A stretch of 64,000 nucleotides of DNA, from positions 558,001 to 622,000 of the forward strand of contig NZ_AP025017.1 in assembly GCF_019974135.1 (NCBI RefSeq). Reading direction: 5' to 3'. The stretch's first letter is position 1, and the number at the start of each line of letters is the position of its first letter. The DNA is from Actinomyces capricornis (lineage in GTDB: Bacteria; Actinomycetota; Actinomycetes; Actinomycetales; Actinomycetaceae). The notes beneath the pieces are model-generated. The model was not told the DNA's origin. It saw only the letters and a program-made list of their open reading frames with translations, and ran no database searches. Positions 45,267-54,422 of the stretch are shown here, one piece after another. The translations under genes and the position numbers were made by a program.

Positions 45267-45504
45267 GGGCTTATCCTGACACGAGCAGCGGCCGTTGCGG
45301 GCGAGGCGCACACCCGGGGTGGCGCTGCGATATTTCACAGAACCGTTGAAACCATCCCGCAGCCCCCTCAACACTGCCCTCAGATAACCTGAAAAACATC
45401 TGAATAGTGGGAATGATCACGCTGGCAGCCCCCGGGGTGCCCCATGCCGCATCTCCTCCCCCAGAGGGAGGGTGGAGCCCCGACCCTCATGCCACGATGG
45501 TGGC

Positions 45505-46785
45505 ATGAGCAGCACGCACAGCCCCGACTGGGAGCCGCCCAGCTCCGATGCCGCCTTCCCCCAGCAGCCCAGCGGACAGCCGGGCGGCGAGCCCCGCTAC
45601 GGCGACTACGGCGCCGCCCCTGCCGGGCAGCCCGGCTACCCCCAGGCGGGCCCGCAGGGCTACAGCGGCCACGGCGCCTACCAGGCCTACAGCAATGGCG
45701 GCTCGCCGGCTGGACCCGCCCCTTACGGAGGAGCCCCCACCGCCGCCCCCGACTACTACGGCGGTGCCGCCCCCTATGGGGGCGGCGTCCCCAACTACTA
45801 CGGGGGCGCCACCGCGCTCGGCGCTCCGCGGCCCGGCATCATCCCACTGCGCCCCCTGGCCTTCGGCGAGATCCTCGCCGGCGCCTTCGAGTCGCTGCGC
45901 GCCAATCCCCGCGCCATGTTCGTCCCCGCCCTCGTCGTCATGGCCTTCGTCGGCGCCCTGACCGCCCTGGCCTCCGTCCTTCTCGGCACGCAGTCCGAGA
46001 TCTATGCCCTGGCCAACGCCCCGGCGACCCTGACTGACGATCAGGTCAACGCCATGCTCTCCGAGCTGCTCCTCGGCTACGGCGGCCTCATACTGACCAC
46101 CGCCGTCCTCTCGACCCTGGCCACGACAGTGCTCACCGGGCTCCTCATCGTCACCGTCTCACGCACCATCCTGGGCCGAGTGGCCAGCCCCGGAGAGGTG
46201 TGGCGGCGCACCAAGGGCCGTGTGTGGGCACTCATCGGCCAGGCCCTGCTCAGCTCGCTCATCACCGGCGGGGTCCTCCTGGTCATCGGGGCGATCGTGA
46301 CGATCCCCATGATCCTCCTGGTCGCCAACGACGGCACCGGCCCCGGCGGGGCTGCCGCCGCGTTGATCGCGAGCTTCATCGCCATCGTTGTGGGAATACT
46401 CGTGTCCGCGGCCCTGTCCTTCAAGCTCTGCCTGGCCCCCGCGGCTCTCATCCTGGAGCATGTGGGCGTCGTGGAGGGACTGCGCCGCTCCTGGGCCCTG
46501 ACCCGCGGGCACTTCTGGCGGGTGGCCGGCATCAACATCGTGGCCGGGCTCATCGTCGCCGCGGTCACCCAGATCCTCAACTCACCCGTCAGCTTCGCCT
46601 CCGGCCTCCTCGCGCAGAGCCCCAGCAGTCTCTTCTACCTCCTGCCGCTCACCTACTTCCTGTCCTCGCTCGTCAGCGCCATCACCCTGCCCTTCATCGC
46701 CGCGGTGACGGCCCTGCTGTACACCGATCTGCGCATGCGCTCCGAGGGCCTGGACATCGAGCTGCGCCGGGCGGCCGGGGTCTGA
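45505..46785 (+). CDS. polytopic membrane protein with Gly/Tyr/Pro-rich N-terminus
   Basis: A 426-residue protein of the glycerophosphodiester phosphodiesterase membrane-domain-like type. The first ~110 residues are a disordered Gly/Tyr/Pro/Ala sequence (YGGAP and YYGGA repeats). The membrane part begins at IIPLRPLAFGEILAGAFESL, contains EGLRRSWALTRGHFWRVAGI, and has about six membrane segments. It is the first gene of a MoxR/DUF58 operon; the next start (GTG 46788) comes 2 nt after its stop. In actinobacteria this family accompanies DUF4129, DUF4350 and MoxR; its role is unknown. Confidence 0.78.
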   Translation: MSSTHSPDWEPPSSDAAFPQQPSGQPGGEPRYGDYGAAPAGQPGYPQAGPQGYSGHGAYQAYSNGGSPAGPAPYGGAPTAAPDYYGGAAPYGGGVPNYYGGATALGAPRPGIIPLRPLAFGEILAGAFESLRANPRAMFVPALVVMAFVGALTALASVLLGTQSEIYALANAPATLTDDQVNAMLSELLLGYGGLILTTAVLSTLATTVLTGLLIVTVSRTILGRVASPGEVWRRTKGRVWALIGQALLSSLITGGVLLVIGAIVTIPMILLVANDGTGPGGAAAALIASFIAIVVGILVSAALSFKLCLAPAALILEHVGVVEGLRRSWALTRGHFWRVAGINIVAGLIVAAVTQILNSPVSFASGLLAQSPSSLFYLLPLTYFLSSLVSAITLPFIAAVTALLYTDLRMRSEGLDIELRRAAGV

Positions 46786-46787
46786 TC

Positions 46788-47465
46788 GTGCTGGCCCCCC
46801 TCCTGCCCCGCATCGAGGTGCCCGCCACGCCGCAGGCCGATGAGGCCCGCCGGTCCGCCGAGACCGAGCTGTCCCGCCCCATCTACCACCAGCAGGACGA
46901 CCTGCTCTCGCGCCTGTGGGCCTGGCTGCGCAGCCTCCTGGAGGACGACCAGCTCGTTCCCGGGGCCCCGCCCTGGGTCTCGACGCTCATCGTCGCCCTG
47001 TGCGCAGCGGCACTCATCACCGCGCTCATTCTCATCGCCATCAGGGCACGCCGGATCACGCTGCCCGCGCGGGCCGGCACGGCCGACGACGCGCTCTTCG
47101 GCGATGAGCGGGACTCCGCGGACCTGACCCGGGCCGCGGATGCCGCCGCCTCCCGGGCCGACTACGCCACCGCGGTCATCGAGCGCTTCCGCGCCATCAT
47201 CCGGTCCCTGGATGAGCGCGGCCTCATCGAGGAGTACCCGGGCATGACCGCGAACGAGTCGGTGGCCCTGGCCGCCCGATCCCTGGGGAACTGCGAGATC
47301 GTCACGCGCCTGGGCCAGGGCGCCGAGCTGTTCGACGCCGTGCGCTACGGCCGGGTGGCCTCCTCACCGCAGCAGGACGAGTGGATGCGGCGCCTGGCCC
47401 GGGATGTCGCCGGCGCACGGCGCCCGCGCACCAAGGCCCCCGCGCTGGCGGAGGCCACCCCATGA
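46788..47465 (+). CDS. DUF4129-domain membrane protein
   Basis: A 225-residue protein with an N-terminal extracytoplasmic stretch, one membrane segment (STLIVALCAAALITALILIAI) and a C-terminal DUF4129 domain (ATAVIERFRAIIRSLDERGL, EEYPGMTANESVALAARSL). DUF4129 is often found next to MoxR and transglutaminase-like proteins in envelope maturation clusters. Starts at GTG 46788, directly after the preceding gene, and its stop overlaps the DUF4350 gene (ATGA). Confidence 0.82.
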   Translation: MLAPLLPRIEVPATPQADEARRSAETELSRPIYHQQDDLLSRLWAWLRSLLEDDQLVPGAPPWVSTLIVALCAAALITALILIAIRARRITLPARAGTADDALFGDERDSADLTRAADAAASRADYATAVIERFRAIIRSLDERGLIEEYPGMTANESVALAARSLGNCEIVTRLGQGAELFDAVRYGRVASSPQQDEWMRRLARDVAGARRPRTKAPALAEATP

Positions 47466-48689
47466 GCGGCCCCAGTGCAGTCGCCCTGCCCGCCTCCCGG
47501 CAGGCGGCACCGGCAGGCACCGGCTCACAGCGCCCCGGCGCCGAGGCCCAGGCCGATCAGGTCACCGGCGAGTCCTGGGGCGCCAGGCTGCGGCGCTGGC
47601 GGCCCCCGGCCCTGGCCCTGCTGCTCCTCCTGGCCGTCACGCTGGCCACGATGTGGTCGCGCCCGATGACCTCCTCGATCCCCCTGGCCATCGACAACCC
47701 CAAGGCCAACGGCACGATGGCGCTGGCCGAGCTGCTGCGCCATGAGGGCGTCAGGGTCTCCCAGGCCACCACTGTCGAGGACGCGCTCACCACAGCCCGC
47801 CACGGGGGCACCGTGGCGGTCATCTCGCCCTCGGCGCTCTCCATCGACCAGCGCCGGGCCCTGGCCGAGTCCGGAGGCGATATCGTCGTCGTGGGAGCCC
47901 TCTACGAGGATCTCAGCGGGCTGACCCGGGCCCGGACCACCGGCGTGTCCTCCCCCGAGGCGCTGGAGGCGGACTGCGAGGACCCCGATGCGCGGGCCGC
48001 CCACTCCATCGGTGCGGCCCAGGGCTCGGTGAGCCTTGAGCAGGCCCCGCAGGCCCAGGGCTGCTTCACTGTCGATGGGACCCACTTCTCCTACATCACC
48101 GAGCCCACGGTGGGAGGCGGCACCCTCAGGGTCATCTCCGATCCCAGCATCCTGACCAATGCGCGGCTGACCCAGGAGGGCCATGCGGCCCTGGGCATCA
48201 GGGCGCTGGGGCACCACGACACCCTCATGTGGCTCAATGCCTCCCAGGTCGAAGAGGCCTCTGCCGACGACGACTCGGCCTCCCTGCTTCCTCCGTGGCT
48301 GCCGGCGCTGCTCCTCCACCTGATGATCGCGGCCCTCGTCCTGGCCGTCATCCAGGGACGCCGCCTGGGGGCGATCATCCCCGAGAGTCTGCCCGCCGTC
48401 GTGCGCTCCACGGAGACCACCATCGCGCGCGGACGGCTCTACCGCCGTGGCGGGGACCGCCTGCGCGCGGCCACCGCCCTGCGCACCGGCACCGCCGGGC
48501 GCCTGAGCCGTGCCCTGGGCCTGGGCGCCGTGGCCAGTAGGGACGAGCTGTTGGAGGTCCTCACCAGAGCCACCGATCTGCCGCGCCCCGTCCTCGACGA
48601 GCTCCTGTACGGTCCCGCCCCCGCCAACGACCAGTCCCTGGCCAGCCTGGCCACCGATCTTGACCGACTCGAAAGCAAGGTTCTCTCCT

Positions 48690-48697
<8 letters not shown>
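47462..48697 (+). CDS. DUF4350-domain protein
   Basis: A 411-residue protein with a membrane segment near the N-terminus (PPALALLLLLAVTLATMW), an extracytoplasmic ligand-binding-like DUF4350 domain (ALAELLRHEGVRVSQATTV; GTVAVISPSALS) and a second membrane segment at about residues 282-300 (LPALLLHLMIAALVLAVIQG), leaving a cytoplasmic C-terminal region. It belongs to the MoxR-associated operon; start and stop overlap its neighbours (ATGA at the start, 8 nt at the end). Confidence 0.8.
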
Positions 48698-49784
<1,087 letters not shown>

Positions 49785-49814
49785 GGCGCCCAAGGTCGTT
49801 GTGAAAGGAGCGGC

Positions 49815-51110
49815 ATGTTCCTGACCATGCGCGCCCTGTGGGTGATGCTGGCCGGCATCCCCCTGGTCCTGCTCGTGCCACGCCCGCTGACGGTGCTGCT
49901 CTGGGTCCTGGTCCTGGCGATCCTCATCCTCATCGACGTCGTGGCCGCACCCTCCCCCCGGTCGCTGAGGATCGAGCGGGCGGTCTCGCAGTCGGTGCGT
50001 CTGGGGGAAACGGCGCTCTGCACGCTGAGCGTGACCAACACCGGCTCCCGCACCGTGCGCCTGGTGCTCCGCGACGGCTGGCCGCCCAGCGCCGGCGCCG
50101 CCTCCGACCGCGGCCGCATGACCATCCCGGCGGGGCAGCGCCGTCGGCACAGGACCCGGCTGACCCCCTGGCGCCGGGGGGACCGCGAGGCCGGAGCGGT
50201 GACCGTGCGCTCGGCCGGCCCCCTGGGCATCGCGGGCAGGCAGGCCTCGCTGTGGACCCCGGCGGTCCTGCGGGTCCTGCCGGCCTTCCGCTCCCGGCGC
50301 CACCTGCCCTCCAGACTGGCGCGCCTGCGCGAGATGGATGGGCGCAGCGCGGTCATGGTCCGGGGGGCGGGCACCGAGTTCGACTCCCTGCGCGAGTACG
50401 TCGTGGGCGACGACGTACGCTCCATCGACTGGCGCTCCACGGCCCGCCGCGGTGAGGTCGTGGTGCGCACCTGGCGCCCCGAGCGCGACCGGCGGGTGCT
50501 CATCCTCATCGACACCGGCCGCCTGGCGGCCGCGCGCCTGGCCGACGCCCCCCGCCTGGACTCCCAGATCGAGGCGGCGCTCCTGCTCAGTGCCCTGGCC
50601 TCCCATGCCGGGGACCGGGTCGACGTCGTGGCCCTGGACAGCATCCTGCGGACCCAGGTCCGCGGGCAGTCGGGGCCGGCGCTCATGAGCGCCCTGGCCG
50701 ACTCGCTGGCCGGGGTGGAGGCCCGGCTCATCGAGTCGGACTGGACGCTCATGGCCTCCCTGGCCCAGTCCCAGCTCTCCCAGCGCGCCCTGGTGGTCAT
50801 CCTCACCGCCCTGGACGGTGCCGCAGGCATCGACCCGGTGATGCTGCGCAGCATGTCGGCCCTGGCGCAGCGGCACACGGTGGTCCTGGCCTCGGCCACG
50901 GATCCCGCGCTGGAGGAGCTGCGCACCCAGGAGCGGGATGCCGAGACGGTGTACGTGGCCGCCGCGGCGGACAAGGAGCTGGCCGATATCGCGGCGGTGG
51001 GCCGGCGGCTGCGGCGCAGTGGGGTGGAGGTGGTCGAGGCCCCCGACCACCTCCTGGCGCCGGCTCTGGCCGACGCCTACCTGGATCTCAAGGCTGCGGG
51101 GCGCCTATGA
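49815..51110 (+). CDS. DUF58/VWA-like protein, MoxR partner
   Basis: A 431-residue protein with two N-terminal membrane segments ([32 protein letters not shown]), a beta-rich region and the DUF58 core ([20 protein letters not shown] to [13 protein letters not shown]), followed by a von Willebrand A-like fold with a degenerate MIDAS ([15 protein letters not shown]). It is the last gene of the operon and is assumed to work with the MoxR ATPase encoded just upstream. AAAGGAG precedes the ATG. Confidence 0.9.
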   Translation: MFLTMRALWVMLAGIPLVLLVPRPLTVLLWVLVLAILILIDVVAAPSPRSLRIERAVSQSVRLGETALCTLSVTNTGSRTVRLVLRDGWPPSAGAASDRGRMTIPAGQRRRHRTRLTPWRRGDREAGAVTVRSAGPLGIAGRQASLWTPAVLRVLPAFRSRRHLPSRLARLREMDGRSAVMVRGAGTEFDSLREYVVGDDVRSIDWRSTARRGEVVVRTWRPERDRRVLILIDTGRLAAARLADAPRLDSQIEAALLLSALASHAGDRVDVVALDSILRTQVRGQSGPALMSALADSLAGVEARLIESDWTLMASLAQSQLSQRALVVILTALDGAAGIDPVMLRSMSALAQRHTVVLASATDPALEELRTQERDAETVYVAAAADKELADIAAVGRRLRRSGVEVVEAPDHLLAPALADAYLDLKAAGRL

Positions 51111-51127
51111 GCACCGCCCGCACCGGC

Positions 51128-52123
51128 TCAGCCGGCCTCGGGCAGGACGTAGCCGGCCTCGTCCTGGCCCAGGTCGCCGGTATCGCCCAGGGCGACGGCG
51201 CGCCTGCCCAGCAGGAGGGTATAGGCCCACAGGGCCGCCAGGGCCAGGGCCCCGATCGTGATCTTCACAGCCCAGGGCATGGGCGCGGGGGTCACGAAGG
51301 CCTCGATGAGGCCGGCCACGGCCAGGGCACCGGTGAGGAAGATGGCCACGGTGATCAGGGCGCGGCCCTCGGCGGCCAGGGCTGCGCCCCGGGAGCGGGG
51401 GCCGGGCACGAGCAGGGTCCAGAACAATCGCAGCCCGGCGGCGCCGGCGACGAACACGCAGGTCAGCTCCAGCAGGCCGTGGGGGCTGATAAGCGCCAGG
51501 AACTGGCCGAAGATCCCGTGGTCGGCCATGACGGCACCGGCAACACCCAGGGAGGCCGCGTTCTGGAACAGGACGTAGAGCGGCAGCACGCCGGTGATGC
51601 CGCTGGCCACGCACAGCGCGGCGATGCGGGCGTTGTTGGTCCACACCTGGGCGGCGAAGTCCGGGGCCTCGTAGGTGGAGTAGTAGGCCTCGAAGGACTT
51701 CGTGGCATACTCCTCCAGCTCCTGGGGGGTTCCCACGGCGCTCATCGCCTCGGGGGTGCGCAGTGTCCAGACGCCGACGATGACGGCGATCGCGATCTCC
51801 GCCACCATCACCCCCACGGTCCACCAGCGGATGCGGTAGAGCGCCGCGGGCATCGTGCTGCTCAGGAAGCGCCGCGCATCGCCCAGGCTCAGCTCACGGG
51901 TGCCGGTCAGGCGTCCGCGTGCCGCCGCCAGGCGCCGGGAGAGATCAGCTGCCAGCTGCGGGTCGGGCGCCGTGGTGCGCACCCGCGACAGGTGGCGGGC
52001 GCAGGAGCGGTAGAGCGCCACCAGCTCATCGACCTCCTGGCCGGTGAGGCGCCGCATGGCCACGAGATGGTCGAGACGGTCCCACTGGTCGCGGTGCGCC
52101 GCGGAGAAAGCATCAACATCCAC
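51128..52123 (-). CDS. SpoIIM-family membrane protein
   Basis: A 331-residue protein of the stage II sporulation protein M family. A cytoplasmic helical N-terminus (VDELVALYRSCARHLSRVR) leads into five membrane segments; EYATKSFEAYYSTYEAPDF, WTNNARIAALCVASGITGVL and ISPHGLLELTCVFVAGAAGL are the family hallmarks. SpoIIM helps engulfment in Bacillus; its actinobacterial homologues occur in non-sporulators, usually beside RDD and MoxR/DUF58 genes as here. The GTG at 52123 has CAGACT 6 nt upstream (leaderless type). The divergent RDD gene starts only 15 nt away. Confidence 0.88.
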   Translation of the reverse strand: MDVDAFSAAHRDQWDRLDHLVAMRRLTGQEVDELVALYRSCARHLSRVRTTAPDPQLAADLSRRLAAARGRLTGTRELSLGDARRFLSSTMPAALYRIRWWTVGVMVAEIAIAVIVGVWTLRTPEAMSAVGTPQELEEYATKSFEAYYSTYEAPDFAAQVWTNNARIAALCVASGITGVLPLYVLFQNAASLGVAGAVMADHGIFGQFLALISPHGLLELTCVFVAGAAGLRLFWTLLVPGPRSRGAALAAEGRALITVAIFLTGALAVAGLIEAFVTPAPMPWAVKITIGALALAALWAYTLLLGRRAVALGDTGDLGQDEAGYVLPEAG

Positions 52124-52137
52124 ACAGGAAGTCTGTC

Positions 52138-53037
52138 ATGACGACTCAAGCACCGCCCTCATCCGAGCGGATGATGGAGCCCGACCTCATGGTCACCGGC
52201 GAGGCCGTGGCCCTGGAGGTCACGCCCGCCACGGTCGCCTCCCGCCTGCTGTCGGGGCTCATCGACTACGGCATCTACGCGCTTGGCCTGCTGATGACCA
52301 TCATCACCGTCAGCCTGGTCATCGAGGAGGACGCGCTGGGCATCGGCCAGCCCAATGACGCCCAGCTCGCCGCGCTCTTCAGCGGCCTCATCTTCCTGTG
52401 GGTCGTGGCCGTCCCCCTGGCGGTGGAGGTGCTCAGCAATGGCCGCAGCGCGGGCCGCCTGGTCATGGGGACCCGGGTGGTGCGCGACGACGGCGGCGCC
52501 GTGCGCTGGCGCCACTGCCTGGTGCGGGTCCTGGTGGGCGTGGTGGAGATCTGGCTGTCCCAGACGCTACTGGCGGTGGGCACCAGCCTGGTCACCAAGC
52601 GGGGCAAGCGCCTGGGCGACCTGCTGGCGGGCACCTATGTGGTGCGCGAGCGCCACGACATGGGCAACGGCATCCCCTTCCTCATGCCTCCCGAGCTGAG
52701 CTCCTGGGCGGCGGAGACGGACATCCGACGCATCCCGGGAGGGCTGTCGCTGTCGGTGCGCACCTTCCTTCACCGGGCCAGTGCGATGCGCCCCGAGCAC
52801 CGTCACCGGCTGGGCATGGAGCTGGCCCAGCACATCCAGGGCTTCGTCTCCCCACCGCCCCCCGCCGGCACCCATCCGGAGCGCTTCCTGGCCGCCGTCA
52901 TGGTGGAGCGGCGCAACCGCGAGTTCATCCTGGAGCTGCGCGACCGGGCGCTGGAGGACTCCGCGCGCCAGGAGATGGAGCGCCCCGTGCTCGGGGTGGG
53001 TGCGGTCACCGGAGTGCCTGGAGCCCCGCGCTCCTGA
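52138..53037 (+). CDS. RDD-family membrane protein
   Basis: A 299-residue protein with an RDD domain: three membrane segments with the sequences VASRLLSGLIDYGIYALGLL (the R and D of RDD), GRSAGRLVMGTRVVRDDGG and KRLGDLLAGTYVV. The C-terminal ~110 residues are soluble and include a helical segment. Homologues are near SpoIIM and MoxR genes in many actinobacteria and some act in ion transport, but the role here is unknown. AGGA lies 8 nt before the ATG. Its promoter must lie within the beginning of the divergent SpoIIM gene. Confidence 0.85.
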   Translation: MTTQAPPSSERMMEPDLMVTGEAVALEVTPATVASRLLSGLIDYGIYALGLLMTIITVSLVIEEDALGIGQPNDAQLAALFSGLIFLWVVAVPLAVEVLSNGRSAGRLVMGTRVVRDDGGAVRWRHCLVRVLVGVVEIWLSQTLLAVGTSLVTKRGKRLGDLLAGTYVVRERHDMGNGIPFLMPPELSSWAAETDIRRIPGGLSLSVRTFLHRASAMRPEHRHRLGMELAQHIQGFVSPPPPAGTHPERFLAAVMVERRNREFILELRDRALEDSARQEMERPVLGVGAVTGVPGAPRS

Positions 53038-53050
53038 GCAGCGGGCGGAG

Positions 53051-53092
53051 CGCCTGAGGGCCGGGCTCCACCTGCGCGGGCCGCCTCAGGCG
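53051..53092. terminator. weak hairpin between the RDD and Trm112-like genes
   Basis: Nine-base arms CGCCTGAGG (53051-53059) and its complement (53084-53092) with a GC-rich 24-nt loop; the right arm covers the stop of the convergent Trm112-like gene. A modest candidate for a bidirectional terminator. Confidence 0.35.
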
Positions 53093-53331
53093 GGCAGGGG
53101 CAGGCCCTCGTGGGGCAGGAGGATCGGCACGCCCTCGCGCACCGGGTAGGCCAGTGCGGCGCCCCGGGAGATGAGTACGGGGGCGGCGCCGATGCTGCCC
53201 TCCTCCAGCTCCTCGCCGGTGATGGGGCAGCGCAGGATGCCGCGCAGTCCCGGGTCGATGAGGCCCGCGGACTGCGGTGCGGGGCTGCCGGACCCGCCGG
53301 CTGCGAAGTGGTCGGTGGCGTCCTGGGGCAT
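53086..53331 (-). CDS. Trm112-family small protein
   Basis: An 81-residue protein with the Trm112/UPF0434 pattern: GLRGILRCPITGEELEEG, then LISRGAALAYPVREGVPILL. The typical zinc-type second Cys pair is absent, leaving one Cys in CPITGEEL. In eukaryotes and archaea Trm112 activates methyltransferases; bacterial proteins of this type are of unclear role. It begins 2 nt after the DUF3499 stop, so the two are coupled. Confidence 0.8.
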   Translation of the reverse strand: MPQDATDHFAAGGSGSPAPQSAGLIDPGLRGILRCPITGEELEEGSIGAAPVLISRGAALAYPVREGVPILLPHEGLPLPA

Positions 53332-53333
53332 GC

Positions 53334-53798
53334 TCACTCCTCCTCCACCGCCCGGTCCCCGCGCAGGACGCGCAGGTGACCACGGCGGGTGATCTCGCTG
53401 GCCAGGACCTCCGGGGGCTGAGGAAGGCCTCCCTGCCCCGGGCCGCTGGCGGGGCCGGTGAGGGGGGCGGGCACGATCCCGCCGGGCCGGGGCCGGTGCT
53501 CGGCGGGCTGGGGGGCGGGGCGGGGGGTCCGGGAGGCCTCGCGCACGGCGTCGGCCAGGGCGAGCAGGTCGTCCTCGCTGGGGGGTGCGGGGGCGAACTC
53601 GGTGGCCAGGCGGATGATCTGCCAGCCGCGCGGGGCGGTGAAGGAGGCGACGTGCTTCTCGCACAGGTCGTAGGCCTCGGGCTGGGCCTCGGTGGCCAGG
53701 GGGCCCAGGACGATGGTGGAGTCCGCGTAGACGGAGGTCAGGGTGGCCACGGCTGGTTGCTCACAGCCGGGCCTGCGGCAGCGTCGGACTCTTCTCAC
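53334..53798 (-). CDS. DUF3499-family protein
   Basis: A 154-residue actinobacterial protein (Rv3259-type). It begins MRRVRRCRRPGCEQPAVATL, has an apparent zinc-binding set (C-x4-C near the start and DLCEKH at about residue 45) and a conserved segment RGWQIIRLATEF. The second half is Pro/Gly-rich and not conserved. The GTG at 53798 has TAGCCT 6 nt upstream (leaderless). In mycobacteria the orthologue is next to whiB2, manB and manA, and here the same genes lie within 10 kb. Confidence 0.85.
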   Translation of the reverse strand: MRRVRRCRRPGCEQPAVATLTSVYADSTIVLGPLATEAQPEAYDLCEKHVASFTAPRGWQIIRLATEFAPAPPSEDDLLALADAVREASRTPRPAPQPAEHRPRPGGIVPAPLTGPASGPGQGGLPQPPEVLASEITRRGHLRVLRGDRAVEEE

Positions 53799-53804
53799 GC
53801 CCGC

Positions 53805-53851
53805 AGGCTACCGTGCCGCTGCTCGGGAGGCAGCCGGTTCACGCCTAGGCT
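53805..53851. promoter_or_regulatory. paired divergent leaderless promoters
   Basis: TAGCCT on the minus strand (53805-53810) ends 6 nt before the GTG at 53798, and TAGGCT on the plus strand (53846-53851) ends 7 nt before the GTG at 53859. Both would initiate at the start codons, so the whole control region for the two genes is within 60 bp. Confidence 0.6.
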
Positions 53852-53858
53852 GGCCACT

Positions 53859-54314
53859 GTGACCGACCTGTACCATGCCGGGGCCGGCGGCCCCTCGGCG
53901 AGGAGGCCGCGCCGGCGGCGCGATCGCCACGGCCGGGGCCTGCGCGGTCCGCTGATGCCCCCGAGCCTGCCCGCGTGGCGCACTCGGGCCGAGCGCTTCG
54001 ATGCGCTGGTGGTGGCCACCGCCCAGGATCTGGGCCGCCGCTGGCCGCAGGTCGAGGCGATCCAGTTCGCCGTGGAGGAGGTCCCCCCCTCCGATCCCGC
54101 ACCGTGGGAGCACTCGGTGGTGCTGGGGCGCGGCTTCGCGGCGGAGCCGCATGCGGGGCTTCCCGGCCGGGTCATCATCTACCGCCGCCCGGTGGTCAGC
54201 CGGGTCTCGGGCGATGAGGAGCTCGCTGAGATCGTGCGCCTGGTGGTGGTCGAGCAGGTGGCCCTCATGCTGGGGCGCCGCCCCGAGGAGATCGACCCGG
54301 GCGCCTACCACTAG
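53859..54314 (+). CDS. zincin-fold (metallopeptidase-family) protein lacking the HExxH motif
   Basis: A 151-residue protein resembling the PF06262 family: an Arg-rich start, then RFDALVVATAQDLGRRWPQV, IQFAVEEVPP, RVIIYRRPVVSR and a helix LAEIVRLVVVEQVALMLGR. In the peptidase members this helix carries HExxH; here the sequence is VVVEQVALMLG, so both zinc-binding His are gone and it should not be a peptidase. I recall the same replacement in other actinobacteria, so it is likely an inherited non-enzymatic variant. GTG 53859, leaderless type. Confidence 0.75.
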   Translation: MTDLYHAGAGGPSARRPRRRRDRHGRGLRGPLMPPSLPAWRTRAERFDALVVATAQDLGRRWPQVEAIQFAVEEVPPSDPAPWEHSVVLGRGFAAEPHAGLPGRVIIYRRPVVSRVSGDEELAEIVRLVVVEQVALMLGRRPEEIDPGAYH

Positions 54315-54422
54315 AGGCCTGATACCGCTGGTGCGGCGACCGCGGTGGCCTCTCAGCCCGCTCCAGCCCCGAGCACGTCCTGGAAGGAGACGGCGGGCCT
54401 GTGGGCGACGGCGGCGGAATCG

